NCBI GenBank assembly: GCA_012520355.1
Contig: JAAYOK010000153.1
Coordinates: 1 to 42,723 of the forward strand
Length of the DNA stretch: 42,723 bases
From: Bacillota bacterium
Lineage (GTDB): Bacteria > Bacillota > Limnochordia > Darwinibacteriales > Darwinibacteriaceae
Direction: 5' to 3'
Of this stretch, positions 1-7,641 are shown one piece after another; positions within the stretch are counted from its first letter, which is position 1, and each line of letters starts with the position of its first letter. Under the pieces are notes generated by a model that worked only from the letters and a program-made list of their open reading frames with translations, was not told the origin of the DNA and did not search any database. The translations under genes and the position numbers were made by a program.

Positions 1-1451
1 ACATAGGTAGGATAGTTCTTGAATCCTTGAATCCCCTTGGTCATTACGGCCAGTTGCGGTGGATCCATGATGAAAATACCCGGTAGTTCTTGGGCCAGGA
101 TGGCCTGGGCTTCCAGATACACATCACGGCGTTCACTACCTGTAGTCTTGATACCCTCGGCTATCAGGGCATCGTAGCGTTCATTGGAGAAATTGAAAAA
201 GTTGCGACTACTCTCCGTCGTGTAACGAACCAAAATCGCATGGGGGTCGAGACGTCCTGCCAAGCCAATGACGGATACATCATAATCTCGCTGCGTATAC
301 ACTCGCTCCAGCCAGGTACCCCACTCTACGATCTGCAGGTCCACATCAATACCTAAAGCCTTCCACTGCTCCGCCACGAGCTCCCCTGCTTGCACATGCA
401 GTGGATAGTTAGCTGGCAGGGTTAGGGTCAGGCTCAAGTTCTCCTGGCCGGCCTCCTTGAGAAGCTCCTTGGCTCTGACCGGATCGTAGGGGTTTTCCTC
501 AGCCAAATTGCCGTTGTAAAAGCCTGACATGGCGGGACTCAAGGCACTATCCAGAAGAGTCCCCAGTCCCCAGCCGGCGCCCAGGAGAATTTCATCCCGA
601 TTCACCCCAAGGGCCAGGGCCTTACGCACCCTTAGATCATTAAAGGGTGCCCGGGCGTTATTAATGGAAAAGACTTGCACAAGGTTCATGGGAAAGGACA
701 AGACCTCAAGGGCTGGATCTCGTTCTACCTGGTGAAGTACACCAACTTCTAGGCGGGGTATCAGATCGACCCGTCCCGCTTTGAGATTCAACACCATGCT
801 GTTTTCATCGGGAATAAGCAAGAAGCGGGCTTCCGCGAAGTAGGGCGTCTTCCCTGACCAGTGGTCGTCAAAACGGCGAAGAACTAGATGTTGGTTAGGG
901 AGCCACTCCTCCAGCACGTAAGGTCCGGTACCCACGGGCTTGCGGGCTAAATCACCTGCATGGGCAGGGTAAATAGAAGCATAAACTTCACTGAGGCTGT
1001 AAATAAAGGCCCCATTTGGTTCAGTCAGCTGAATTTCTACCGCCTGATCTAAGGCCTTGACAGCCTCGATCATACCCAGTTCACCAGCTCGAACCGAGAC
1101 ATCCACATCCCGGGCCCGGTTCAAGGAATAGACAACATCCTCTGGCCCGAGCTTCGTTCCATCATGAAAGAGGGCATCCCTGAGATAAAACGTATATAGG
1201 GTACCTGTCTCATCCACCGTCCAATGGGTGGCTAGAGCCCCTTCAACTCCTCCCTCAGGCGTAGCCTTGACCAGTCCTTCATAGATGTTGAAGGCGATTT
1301 CACCTGTGGCTGCCGCGACAGCCTTCACAGGATCGAAGCTATCAGGGTCCTGGGGAATGGCAATATTCAACACTTGAGCAAAACCACTAGCACTACCAAC
1401 GAGAACTGCTACGATGATAAAGATAGCTAAAGACCATGTATTCTTGTACAT
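1..1451 (-). CDS. ABC transporter substrate-binding protein, family 5 (peptide/nickel type), partial
   Basis: Reading leftward from ATG at 1451 gives 483 residues before the window edge, so the C-terminus is missing (usual family length about 510-540). The N-terminus is a signal peptide: a short basic start, a hydrophobic stretch and a GFA/Q cleavage-like site. There is no lipobox cysteine, unlike many Gram-positive binding proteins. The mature part starts with the typical pattern IAIPQDPDSFDP, followed by YEGLV, HDGTKL, a VGTGPYVLEEW block and ALALGVNRDEIL, all hallmarks of SBP_bac_5 (DppA/OppA/NikA). The protein would capture a peptide-like ligand outside the membrane for an ABC importer whose permeases presumably lie beyond the edge. 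Its ATG shares one base with the TAA of the upstream tetR gene (TAATG), so translation is probably coupled and TetR likely controls it. Ligand unknown. Confidence 0.9.
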   Translation of the reverse strand, partial: MYKNTWSLAIFIIVAVLVGSASGFAQVLNIAIPQDPDSFDPVKAVAAATGEIAFNIYEGLVKATPEGGVEGALATHWTVDETGTLYTFYLRDALFHDGTKLGPEDVVYSLNRARDVDVSVRAGELGMIEAVKALDQAVEIQLTEPNGAFIYSLSEVYASIYPAHAGDLARKPVGTGPYVLEEWLPNQHLVLRRFDDHWSGKTPYFAEARFLLIPDENSMVLNLKAGRVDLIPRLEVGVLHQVERDPALEVLSFPMNLVQVFSINNARAPFNDLRVRKALALGVNRDEILLGAGWGLGTLLDSALSPAMSGFYNGNLAEENPYDPVRAKELLKEAGQENLSLTLTLPANYPLHVQAGELVAEQWKALGIDVDLQIVEWGTWLERVYTQRDYDVSVIGLAGRLDPHAILVRYTTESSRNFFNFSNERYDALIAEGIKTTGSERRDVYLEAQAILAQELPGIFIMDPPQLAVMTKGIQGFKNYPTY

Positions 1452-2053
1452 TACATTTCCTCCCTTCGGGCTGTTAAACCGAGGCGTAAGACATCGAGAA
1501 CCTGCCTTAAGAATTGACGATTGCGGCGTTGATCGAAACAGTCAATCAACTCCTTACCCACAGCATGGTAGACAAAGAAGACAGCTTCTGGATCAAGGTC
1601 AGGGTTCACGTCACCCCGTGCCATGGCATCCCTTAAGAACTGGGCAAAATCACGAGCCCGGCTCAAACGCCCCTCTTCTAGTTGGGGCTGGAGAATCTCT
1701 GCCCGACTGTCCCAAAACTTATTGGCTACTTGATGCAAGAGGGGGTGTTTACGAGCAAATTCATAGGACAGGAGGTAGTACTCCTCTAAGACCGAGAAAA
1801 TATCCCCGTCCCTGCTAAACGCCTTACTAACATAGCTTCGCTTTTTCTCATAAGCTTGATCAACCACATAGAGATACAAATCAAGCTTATCAGCAAAGTA
1901 TTGATACATACTTCCTTTAGCAATGCCACACTTTTCCACTATCTTACTTAAGGAAGCCTGTTCAAAGGCATATTGGGCAAATTCTTCCACAGCGGCATCA
2001 ACCACCGCTTGGCGTTTTTCTGGATCGAGATTGAAAAAGGTCTGTTTAGGCAT
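1451..2053 (-). CDS. TetR/AcrR family transcriptional regulator
   Basis: A 200-residue protein of normal TetR size. Residues about 10-55 form the N-terminal DNA-binding domain: VVDAAVEEFAQYAFEQASLSKI, then the helix-turn-helix CGIAKGSMYQYFADK, matching the TetR signature (G-x-x-x-G-S-x-Y-x-Y-F-x-x-K). The rest is a ligand-binding/dimerisation domain that cannot be assigned a ligand. The ATG at 2053 is preceded by a G-rich ribosome binding site (GGGGGGTGG). A perfect inverted repeat lies about 15 bases upstream, so autoregulation is likely. The stop overlaps the start of the binding-protein gene, placing both in one transcript. Confidence 0.92.
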   Translation of the reverse strand: MPKQTFFNLDPEKRQAVVDAAVEEFAQYAFEQASLSKIVEKCGIAKGSMYQYFADKLDLYLYVVDQAYEKKRSYVSKAFSRDGDIFSVLEEYYLLSYEFARKHPLLHQVANKFWDSRAEILQPQLEEGRLSRARDFAQFLRDAMARGDVNPDLDPEAVFFVYHAVGKELIDCFDQRRNRQFLRQVLDVLRLGLTARREEM

Positions 2054-2068
2054 GATCCACCCCCCAAT

Positions 2069-2084
2069 GTGACCACCCGGTCAC
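2069..2084. promoter_or_regulatory. Probable TetR operator, perfect inverted repeat
   Basis: GTGACC-ACCC-GGTCAC is a perfect 6-bp inverted repeat with a 4-bp spacer, located between the likely tetR promoter (a TATACT -10-like hexamer at 2102-2097 on the minus strand; no convincing -35) and the tetR ribosome binding site. Position and symmetry fit an autoregulatory TetR operator; binding is inferred. Confidence 0.65.
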
Positions 2085-2102
2085 TTTTATGCCATAAGTA
2101 TA

Positions 2103-2137
2103 CCACGGAGAATCTAGATATGCTAGATCGTCCGTGG
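2103..2137. repeat. 35-bp imperfect palindrome upstream of tetR
   Basis: Arms CCACGGA (2103-2109) and TCCGTGG (2131-2137) flank a two-base mismatch and inner arms ATCTAG (2112-2117) and CTAGAT (2123-2128) around a 5-base loop, giving 13 of 15 possible pairs. It lies between the chrA stop and tetR. No T-run follows on either strand, so it is a poor intrinsic terminator. A second operator or an RNA hairpin at the end of the chrA message are the alternatives. Confidence 0.5.
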
Positions 2138-2161
2138 CGAAAAACGTAAAAACTAACGGAA

Positions 2162-2701
2162 CTAACGGAAAAGGATCAAACCCAGAAGGGCCGCGCCAAG
2201 CAAGACCTTAATGGGATCCCAGTTTCGCAGGGCGACCAAGTAAAATGTGACCGCCGCCAAGACAAGGGTTATGGCCTGCTGACTCATGGAACTTAGCACT
2301 TGTAGCGTGGAGGATCCAACCTGGATTGCCGCAGCTCCAACCAAACCTACAACTACGGGCCTGAGACCGCCAAACATGAACTGCACGGTCTTAGAGTTTT
2401 TGTACTTTTCCCAGGCGCGACTAACAATAATCACACTAATCAAGGAAGGGAGGACAACAGCTGAACTCGCCACTAAAGCCCCCCCTATACCAGCCGAACG
2501 GAAGCCCACAAAGGTGGCCGCATTGACTGCAATAGGTCCAGGAGTCATTTCGGCAATTCCGATGATATCAACAAACTCAGCCGGAGTGAGCCATCCGTAG
2601 CGAACGATCTCCTGCCGAATGAGGGCCAACATGGCATAACCGCCGCCTAAGGTGAACATGCCAATCTTGAAAAAGGCACCGAATAACTGGACAAAAATCA
2701 T
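2162..2701 (-). CDS. chrA: Chromate transporter, short-chain CHR protein (second of pair)
   Basis: A 179-residue hydrophobic protein with one CHR domain. The N-terminus FKIGMFTLGGGYAMLALI and the motif MTPGPIAVNAATFVGFR are the conserved signature of the ChrA family (PF02417). Several membrane segments follow. The start at 2701 is chosen because its ATG overlaps the TGA of the upstream CHR gene (ATGA); upstream in-frame codons would lie inside that gene. Short-chain CHR proteins work as heterologous pairs in the inner membrane. Characterised members expel chromate, but many homologues have no tested substrate, so the ion moved here is uncertain. The gene ends about 100 bases before tetR. Confidence 0.9.
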   Translation of the reverse strand: MIFVQLFGAFFKIGMFTLGGGYAMLALIRQEIVRYGWLTPAEFVDIIGIAEMTPGPIAVNAATFVGFRSAGIGGALVASSAVVLPSLISVIIVSRAWEKYKNSKTVQFMFGGLRPVVVGLVGAAAIQVGSSTLQVLSSMSQQAITLVLAAVTFYLVALRNWDPIKVLLGAALLGLILFR

Positions 2702-3252
2702 GGCATTGCACCCCTTCTGCGGTAGTAGACGATGCCACTGAGGCCACCGAGCACGATCACCCAGATCACAGGAATAAGACCTGAAACACTGAGGAGTAAA
2801 GCACAAAGGGTAACCACCATGCCAAAGCGATCCCGCAGGGCATTTCTCCCTGCCTTCAAGGCCGCTGCGGCAATAAGTCCAAGGACCGCTGCCTTGACGC
2901 CAGAGAAGGCTCGTGCCACATAGAGATTTGATTGGAATTGGGAAAATAGTTGTGCTATGATGAGGATGACTATCACTGAAGGAGTCACCACACCTAAGAG
3001 GGCAGCGATGGCACCAGGCAAGCCGTAGAGACGGAGGCCAATGAAGACCCCCGTGTTCACAGCGATAGCGCCTGGTACAGACTGGGACAAAGCTAAGATA
3101 TCTACGATTTCCTCCCGCTTGACCCAGCCATGTACATCCACAACCTCTTTTTCGATGAGTGGTAGCATGGCAAAACCACCACCAAACGTAAAAAGACCAA
3201 TGCGAAAAAAGACGATAAATAGCTTCCAGTAATCACGTAGTTTTTCGTTCAA
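2698..3252 (-). CDS. chrA: Chromate transporter, short-chain CHR protein (first of pair)
   Basis: A 184-residue membrane protein, the partner of the next gene. It carries FRIGLFTFGGGFAMLPLIEKEVVD near the N-terminus and LSQSVPGAIAVNTGVFIGLR around residue 55, both diagnostic of the CHR domain. The start is a TTG at 3252 with AAGGAG seven bases upstream; no ATG lies nearby. Its stop overlaps the partner start by four bases, so the two subunits are almost certainly made in equal amounts. The 5' end faces the HD-domain gene with only a few dozen bases between, so any promoter overlaps that gene's start region. Confidence 0.9.
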   Translation of the reverse strand: MNEKLRDYWKLFIVFFRIGLFTFGGGFAMLPLIEKEVVDVHGWVKREEIVDILALSQSVPGAIAVNTGVFIGLRLYGLPGAIAALLGVVTPSVIVILIIAQLFSQFQSNLYVARAFSGVKAAVLGLIAAAALKAGRNALRDRFGMVVTLCALLLSVSGLIPVIWVIVLGGLSGIVYYRRRGAMP

Positions 3253-3279
3253 GACAGTACTCCTTATTCTTTGTTAATC

Positions 3280-4512
3280 ATGAAATTCTTGCTCACCGAG
3301 GTGAACAGTTTGTTACATATTGAAGCTGACTTAATTTCTACCCTAGCAAGCTTTTCCAGGGTAGGCGATTTAAAGGATCTAACTTTCTTGGCCCATTCGC
3401 AGCGAGTGGCACATATCTCCTACCGGCTTGGCAGAGCACTGACTCTCAGCCGGCTCGAGCTGAAAGAACTTGTCCTGAGCGCGCTTATGCATGATATTGG
3501 CATTATGACCTACAAGGAACAGCTCACACTTGCGGATCTTGAACCGAAGAAGAATCATGTAGCATCCCATTGCCAAGTGGGATACAATCTCTTAAAGGGT
3601 ACCCAAACCTTTGGTTGGCTGGCACAAAACATCCTAGAGCACCATGATTACCACTCATCGAATCTACGAATCATTCCAGCCATTCTCCATCTTGCGGACC
3701 GTGTGGATATTCTCCTGGATAAGAATGGGTATTCCCTCAACCAGGTAGACAATCTCCTCCACTATTTTACCTTGAAGTCAGGTCATATCTTCAATCCCGC
3801 TGTAGTGGATGCCTTGCGAGGCTTGGCCAAGATACCCAGTTTCTGGCTGGATCTCGACTATGGAAATTATACCTATTATGATGAGCATGATTCTTTCAAG
3901 CATATTCTCACCCTTGACGAGCTAGAAGAACTGGCCCAACTGGTCACCTACTTGGTGGACTCCAAGTCGCAGTTCACCCATGATCACTCCCAAGCGGTCA
4001 CTAGAGTTGTGGCCTTTTTGGCCGGTAAGTTACATATGTCCCAAGACCACGTTCGCCTGCTTAAGATCGCGGCCATGGTCCACGATATCGGTAAACTTGC
4101 GATTCCCGACGAGATCCTCCTCCATCCCGGAGCTCTCACCCGGGAGCAAAGGTTGGTGATGAAACAGCACACCTACCACAGTTACCATCTGATTCGTTGC
4201 ATCGGTCCTGGGGCCGAGCACTTAGCTGGCTGGGCTTCCTATCATCATGAGAGGTTAAATGGAACAGGCTACCCCTTTGGACTCAGTGCCTCTGACCTAG
4301 ACAGAGAAGCACGCCTCATGGCCATTGCAGATATGACCGAGTCGTTGCTCGAGGCCAGGCCGTATCGGCAGGGCATGTCCCAAGAAAGGGTCGCTCAGAT
4401 CCTAAAAAATAGTGTGGCTGCAGGCCATATTGATCCCGAACTCACCGATCTGGCCTTGTCTTATCTGGACGAGATCGCCGAGATTGTGGACGCTTGCCAA
4501 AAGCCGGCATAA
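3280..4512 (+). CDS. Tandem HD-domain protein with C-terminal HD-GYP-type domain
   Basis: About 410 residues with two HD phosphohydrolase domains. In the first, an H-D pair falls near residue 71 (ALMHDIG), with HC, HH and HLADR motifs following. The second, from about residue 235, is HD-GYP-like: HDHSQAV, MVHDIGK (HD near 268) and HHERLNGTGYPFGL, followed by IADMTESL. HD-GYP enzymes hydrolyse cyclic di-GMP; family membership is clear but activity is inferred. No transmembrane segment or sensor domain is visible. The start is uncertain: ATG 3280 agrees with the N-terminal pattern I recall for related proteins but has no ribosome site, while TTG 3310 has GAGGTG six bases upstream. TTG 3271 is also in frame. 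A terminator follows the stop. Confidence 0.88.
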   Translation: MKFLLTEVNSLLHIEADLISTLASFSRVGDLKDLTFLAHSQRVAHISYRLGRALTLSRLELKELVLSALMHDIGIMTYKEQLTLADLEPKKNHVASHCQVGYNLLKGTQTFGWLAQNILEHHDYHSSNLRIIPAILHLADRVDILLDKNGYSLNQVDNLLHYFTLKSGHIFNPAVVDALRGLAKIPSFWLDLDYGNYTYYDEHDSFKHILTLDELEELAQLVTYLVDSKSQFTHDHSQAVTRVVAFLAGKLHMSQDHVRLLKIAAMVHDIGKLAIPDEILLHPGALTREQRLVMKQHTYHSYHLIRCIGPGAEHLAGWASYHHERLNGTGYPFGLSASDLDREARLMAIADMTESLLEARPYRQGMSQERVAQILKNSVAAGHIDPELTDLALSYLDEIAEIVDACQKPA

Positions 4513-4540
4513 AAGAGGTACCCAAGACGGGTACCTTTCT
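4511..4540. terminator. Bidirectional terminator between HD gene and pgcA
   Basis: GGTACCC (4517-4523) and GGGTACC (4529-4535) form a perfect 7-bp stem with an AAGAC loop. A-rich sequence precedes it and TTTCTTT follows, so it can serve both converging genes. Confidence 0.75.
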
Positions 4541-6241
4541 TTATGCCTCTAAACCCGCTCGCACCAGTTGGTCGAAGGATGCCTTGATCTGCTGTAGCCT
4601 TGCTTCTGCCTGCTGTCGGTTTTCCCCCTGTACTTCTATGTACAGTTTCATCTTGGGTTCTGTACCCGAGGGCCGCAGGGTCACCTTGCTGCCTTCTGCT
4701 GTAATCCACTGCAAAACCCCTTCTTGGGGCAAGGAGATGATGCTTTCCTCCTGGGTACGTAGATCAAGATGGGTACTGGTACCATAGTTTAGGACCTCCA
4801 CTACCTGTTCTGATCCAATGGTTCGAATGGGTTCCCGCTCCAACCGCTGAATGAACTCCCGGGAACGCTCTGCCTCAAGACTTGTGGCAAAGGAATAGGA
4901 TACTAGATCCTGCAGGTAATAACCATGCTCCTGCATGAGCTCCTCGAAACGCTCTACGAGAGTGCTTCCCTGTCTTTGATACAAAGCCGCCACCTGGGCA
5001 ATGAGGAGACTCGCCAAAACAGCATCCTTATCCCGGACCGCCATTCCAGCCAAATAACCATAGCTTTCTTCGAAGCCCAAGGCAAACTCCAGGTCCTCCT
5101 GGGGCAGGCGATCCATCAGGGTTCCAATATACTTGAACCCGGTGAGAGTGTCTCTCACCTGGGCCCCGTACTTATGGGCAATGGGCCGCACCATGTCAGT
5201 GGTTACAATGGTCTTAATCACAACCGAGCGTCTTGCTCTCTCAGGATCGAGCTGGGAAAGCAGATAGTCGGCGAGCAACACCCCTACCTGGTTTCCGTTA
5301 AGCAGAATCCACTCCCCACCTTGCTGCACAGCCACACCCATCCGATCCGCATCGGGATCGGTAGCAATGATGAGATCGTAAGGCTCCTCTTTTGCTTGCT
5401 CGAAGGCCAAAGCGAAAGCCTTAGGGTCTTCAGGATTTGGGTAGCTCACTGTGGGAAAATCCCCATCAGGAGCCATTTGCTGATCCACCGTGGCGACGTT
5501 GGTAAAGCCAGCGCGACGGAGGATCGCAGGAACATATTGGCCACCTGTGCCATGGAGAGGTGTATACAAAACACGCAAGTTCTCTGTCTCTACAAGTGGA
5601 GGTGCGATCTGGAGCAAACTGGCATAATAGGCTTCCGTCACCTCTGCCCCGAGCCACTGCCAAAGGGGACTCTCCTGGGCCTGATGATCAACTAGAACAC
5701 TGTCCAAACCTAGATTTGCCATCTCCGTACTGATGCCTAATGCTTCCTCGCTCAGCATTTGGTTGCCATGTTCATTATACACCTTGTATCCATTGTACTC
5801 CGGTGGATTGTGACTGGCTGTGATGACAATTCCCGCAGAGGCGCCAAAGTAGCGTACCGCAAAAGACAGTAAGGGAGTTGGTGCAACGGTGGGAAAGACG
5901 TAGACTTGGATCTGATTCGCCACTAACACACTGGCAGCCGCCTCCGTAAACTCCCTGGACATATGGCGCGAATCATGGGCGATGGCTACGCCGCCTGTTT
6001 TTCCTTGGGCTTTGAGCTGATTGGCTAGGGCCTGGGTTACAAGGCGTACAGTGTAGATATTCATCCGGTTCGCCCCTGCTCCGAGCCGTCCCCGCAAACC
6101 TCCAGTGCCAAATCCCAACCACTTAAAAAAACGATCTTCTATTTCCCCAGGATGATCAGCTAACTCCCGCAGTTCCTCCTTGGTGTCCTCATCGATCAAT
6201 GGATCCTGCAGCCACAACTCATAGCGCGTCCTTGCGTCCAT
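4541..6241 (-). CDS. pgcA: Phospho-sugar mutase (phosphoglucomutase/phosphomannomutase)
   Basis: A 566-residue alpha-D-phosphohexomutase. All four catalytic loops are present: GIVITASHNPPEYNG with phospho-acceptor Ser143, the metal-binding DPDADR at 295-300, the sugar-specificity loop GFEESYGYL at 389-397, and the phosphate-binding RPSGTEPK at 523-530. The length and the early GTGGLRG motif match the Bacillus PgcA branch, which interconverts glucose-6-phosphate and glucose-1-phosphate for envelope glycans and glycogen. The ATG at 6241 has an AGGAGGG ribosome site. A good SigA-type promoter lies immediately upstream with a palindrome over its -10. It is monocistronic, with its own promoter and terminator. 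Glycogen phosphorylase at 11197 makes glucose-1-phosphate, a plausible metabolic partner. Confidence 0.95.
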   Translation of the reverse strand: MDARTRYELWLQDPLIDEDTKEELRELADHPGEIEDRFFKWLGFGTGGLRGRLGAGANRMNIYTVRLVTQALANQLKAQGKTGGVAIAHDSRHMSREFTEAAASVLVANQIQVYVFPTVAPTPLLSFAVRYFGASAGIVITASHNPPEYNGYKVYNEHGNQMLSEEALGISTEMANLGLDSVLVDHQAQESPLWQWLGAEVTEAYYASLLQIAPPLVETENLRVLYTPLHGTGGQYVPAILRRAGFTNVATVDQQMAPDGDFPTVSYPNPEDPKAFALAFEQAKEEPYDLIIATDPDADRMGVAVQQGGEWILLNGNQVGVLLADYLLSQLDPERARRSVVIKTIVTTDMVRPIAHKYGAQVRDTLTGFKYIGTLMDRLPQEDLEFALGFEESYGYLAGMAVRDKDAVLASLLIAQVAALYQRQGSTLVERFEELMQEHGYYLQDLVSYSFATSLEAERSREFIQRLEREPIRTIGSEQVVEVLNYGTSTHLDLRTQEESIISLPQEGVLQWITAEGSKVTLRPSGTEPKMKLYIEVQGENRQQAEARLQQIKASFDQLVRAGLEA

Positions 6242-6267
6242 ATCTATGCCCTCCTTTTTGGTCCATG

Positions 6268-6303
6268 CTAGAACATTCTAGATATGGTTTCGCTTCCCTG
6301 CAA
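6268..6303 (-). promoter_or_regulatory. pgcA promoter with overlapping palindrome
   Basis: On the minus strand, TTGCAG (6303-6298) and TAGAAT (6280-6275) are separated by exactly 17 bp, a good SigA-type promoter. The perfect inverted repeat CTAGAA-CA-TTCTAG (6268-6281) covers the -10 and start region, suggesting an operator. The regulator is unknown. Confidence 0.6.
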
Positions 6304-6324
6304 AAAAGGAAAATGACTACGCCC

Positions 6325-7419
6325 TTAGGCGGTAGCAACGTTCTTGCGTTTGGCGCTTCGAATCTCCGCTATAATCCATAAGCCTATGGGTATTATCACT
6401 TGCATCAAAACGTTGGAAGGTCCGATCACTTTGGTCACACTTCTCTCCACTTCCATCATGTTCTTGGCCAACCATTGGGCTCCTGGGATCATGGCCAAGG
6501 CCACAGGTGTAACCAGAAAGCGATAATCGCTAAACCCCAAGCCAATGGCCAAGGTTTTGCTAGCAGCCAAGATACACACAGCCGCTTTCAAGAACCCTCC
6601 AATGGCAAAACTGATAGAAACAATGGCCTCCAGGCGAGTCAGAAAAGCCACCACATCAATCCGAGACATGGCCACAAAGACCGGGAAGTAGTTCGTCACA
6701 TACTGTTCTACTCCCAAGACAGCGAGGCTCGAGTTGGCGATAGCTAACATGACCAGGGACGCTATGAGCAGGCCTGGGAGTAAGACCCTGTAGGGAGAAT
6801 CTGGTTTGATGAAGTCATCAAAAGCCCAGAAAAGGACAATCGTTTCGAGAAAAGGAAGGTCCAGGAGTTGCAGAGCTCCAAACAAGACTGGTTGAAAGCC
6901 TTCATACATGACTGGCAAGAACTCAGCAAAATGCACTTCACTCATGAGCATCCCAAAAGCGAAAAAAAGAATAAGTAAGACGCCCCTGATCATCACGGTG
7001 CTAAAGCGGGCCAAAACCTCAATCCCCTCCTTTGCGGCCCAGATCCCAAGGAGCACAAAGCCGATGGCTACGACGAACCGAGGGGTACTCGGCAGAGAAA
7101 TGGTCTCAATGAACCTTGTCAAATCAATCAGAACATAGGACCCTAAGCGCCAAGCATAGAGACTGTAGCTTAGTGCCAACGCCCGAGAAGGCCATTTACC
7201 AAATAGAGTTGCCAGGCCTTCTTGCAAAGATTTCCCCTGCATGAGGCTGCGCAAACGAGCATACAGAGCCAACATGGGGACTGCCAATATGATGGCCACC
7301 AAGAAGGCTAACCAAAGATCGTTACCAGCGCGGCTACCCAAATCCATGTTAAAGGAGTTACCGAGAACAAAGAGGATGACGATTGCCACACCCTGACGAT
7401 CAGGCACCAACTCCTTCAT
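6325..7419 (-). CDS. gerAB: Spore germination protein, GerAB/GerKB-type permease subunit
   Basis: A 364-residue polytopic membrane protein of the spore germination branch of the amino acid permease superfamily (about ten hydrophobic segments). Early features QGVAIVILFVLGNSF, AGNDLWLAFLVAI and ARLRSLMQGKSLQE are typical of GerAB/YndE proteins. In germinant receptors the B subunit sits in the inner spore membrane and binds the germinant. The start at 7419 is chosen because its ATG overlaps the TGA of the preceding small gene (ATGA) and follows AGGGGGTGG. It is the last gene of the ger operon; the intergenic space before pgcA holds the pgcA promoter. Which germinant it senses cannot be told. Confidence 0.92.
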   Translation of the reverse strand: MKELVPDRQGVAIVILFVLGNSFNMDLGSRAGNDLWLAFLVAIILAVPMLALYARLRSLMQGKSLQEGLATLFGKWPSRALALSYSLYAWRLGSYVLIDLTRFIETISLPSTPRFVVAIGFVLLGIWAAKEGIEVLARFSTVMIRGVLLILFFAFGMLMSEVHFAEFLPVMYEGFQPVLFGALQLLDLPFLETIVLFWAFDDFIKPDSPYRVLLPGLLIASLVMLAIANSSLAVLGVEQYVTNYFPVFVAMSRIDVVAFLTRLEAIVSISFAIGGFLKAAVCILAASKTLAIGLGFSDYRFLVTPVALAMIPGAQWLAKNMMEVERSVTKVIGPSNVLMQVIIPIGLWIIAEIRSAKRKNVATA

Positions 7420-7640
7420 TGCTGTCCACCCCCTGACCAAAGCTTACTTACCCAGTGTAAGAACATCCCTAGAGGTTGGGGAACAGGCACTTCCCAGCCA
7501 GATACGATCAAGACACTGAGTGCTGCTGCCGCAAGCAAAGCACCTAGATAGGCCACGATCTGCCTCCAAGGTCGCTCTGACCACAACCAGAGTTCAAACG
7601 CCGCCACCACAGCGTAGCCGAGAATAACGAGGACCACCAT
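7416..7640 (-). CDS. Small membrane protein inside the ger operon
   Basis: A 74-residue protein (84 if GTG 7670 is used) with two hydrophobic helices separated by a short polar loop containing WSERPWRQ. It has no recognised domain. The ATG at 7640 lies one base after the gerC stop and GAGG is seven bases upstream; the alternative GTG 7670 has AGGAG only three bases away and would overlap gerC. The stop overlaps the gerB start. Small extra membrane genes in ger operons are known in some Bacillota (GerD/GerQ-like accessory 'D' subunits of two helices), so an accessory germinant-receptor subunit is the likely role, by position and topology only. Confidence 0.75.
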   Translation of the reverse strand: MVVLVILGYAVVAAFELWLWSERPWRQIVAYLGALLAAAALSVLIVSGWEVPVPQPLGMFLHWVSKLWSGGGQQ

Positions 7641-7641
7641 C

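Noticed and set aside
1414-1818. 134-codon open frame on the plus strand
   Set aside because: Antisense to tetR and the binding-protein start; no ribosome site or family features.
4925-5695. 256-codon open frame on the plus strand
   Set aside because: It lies entirely antisense to pgcA, whose catalytic motifs are intact, and its product resembles no family.
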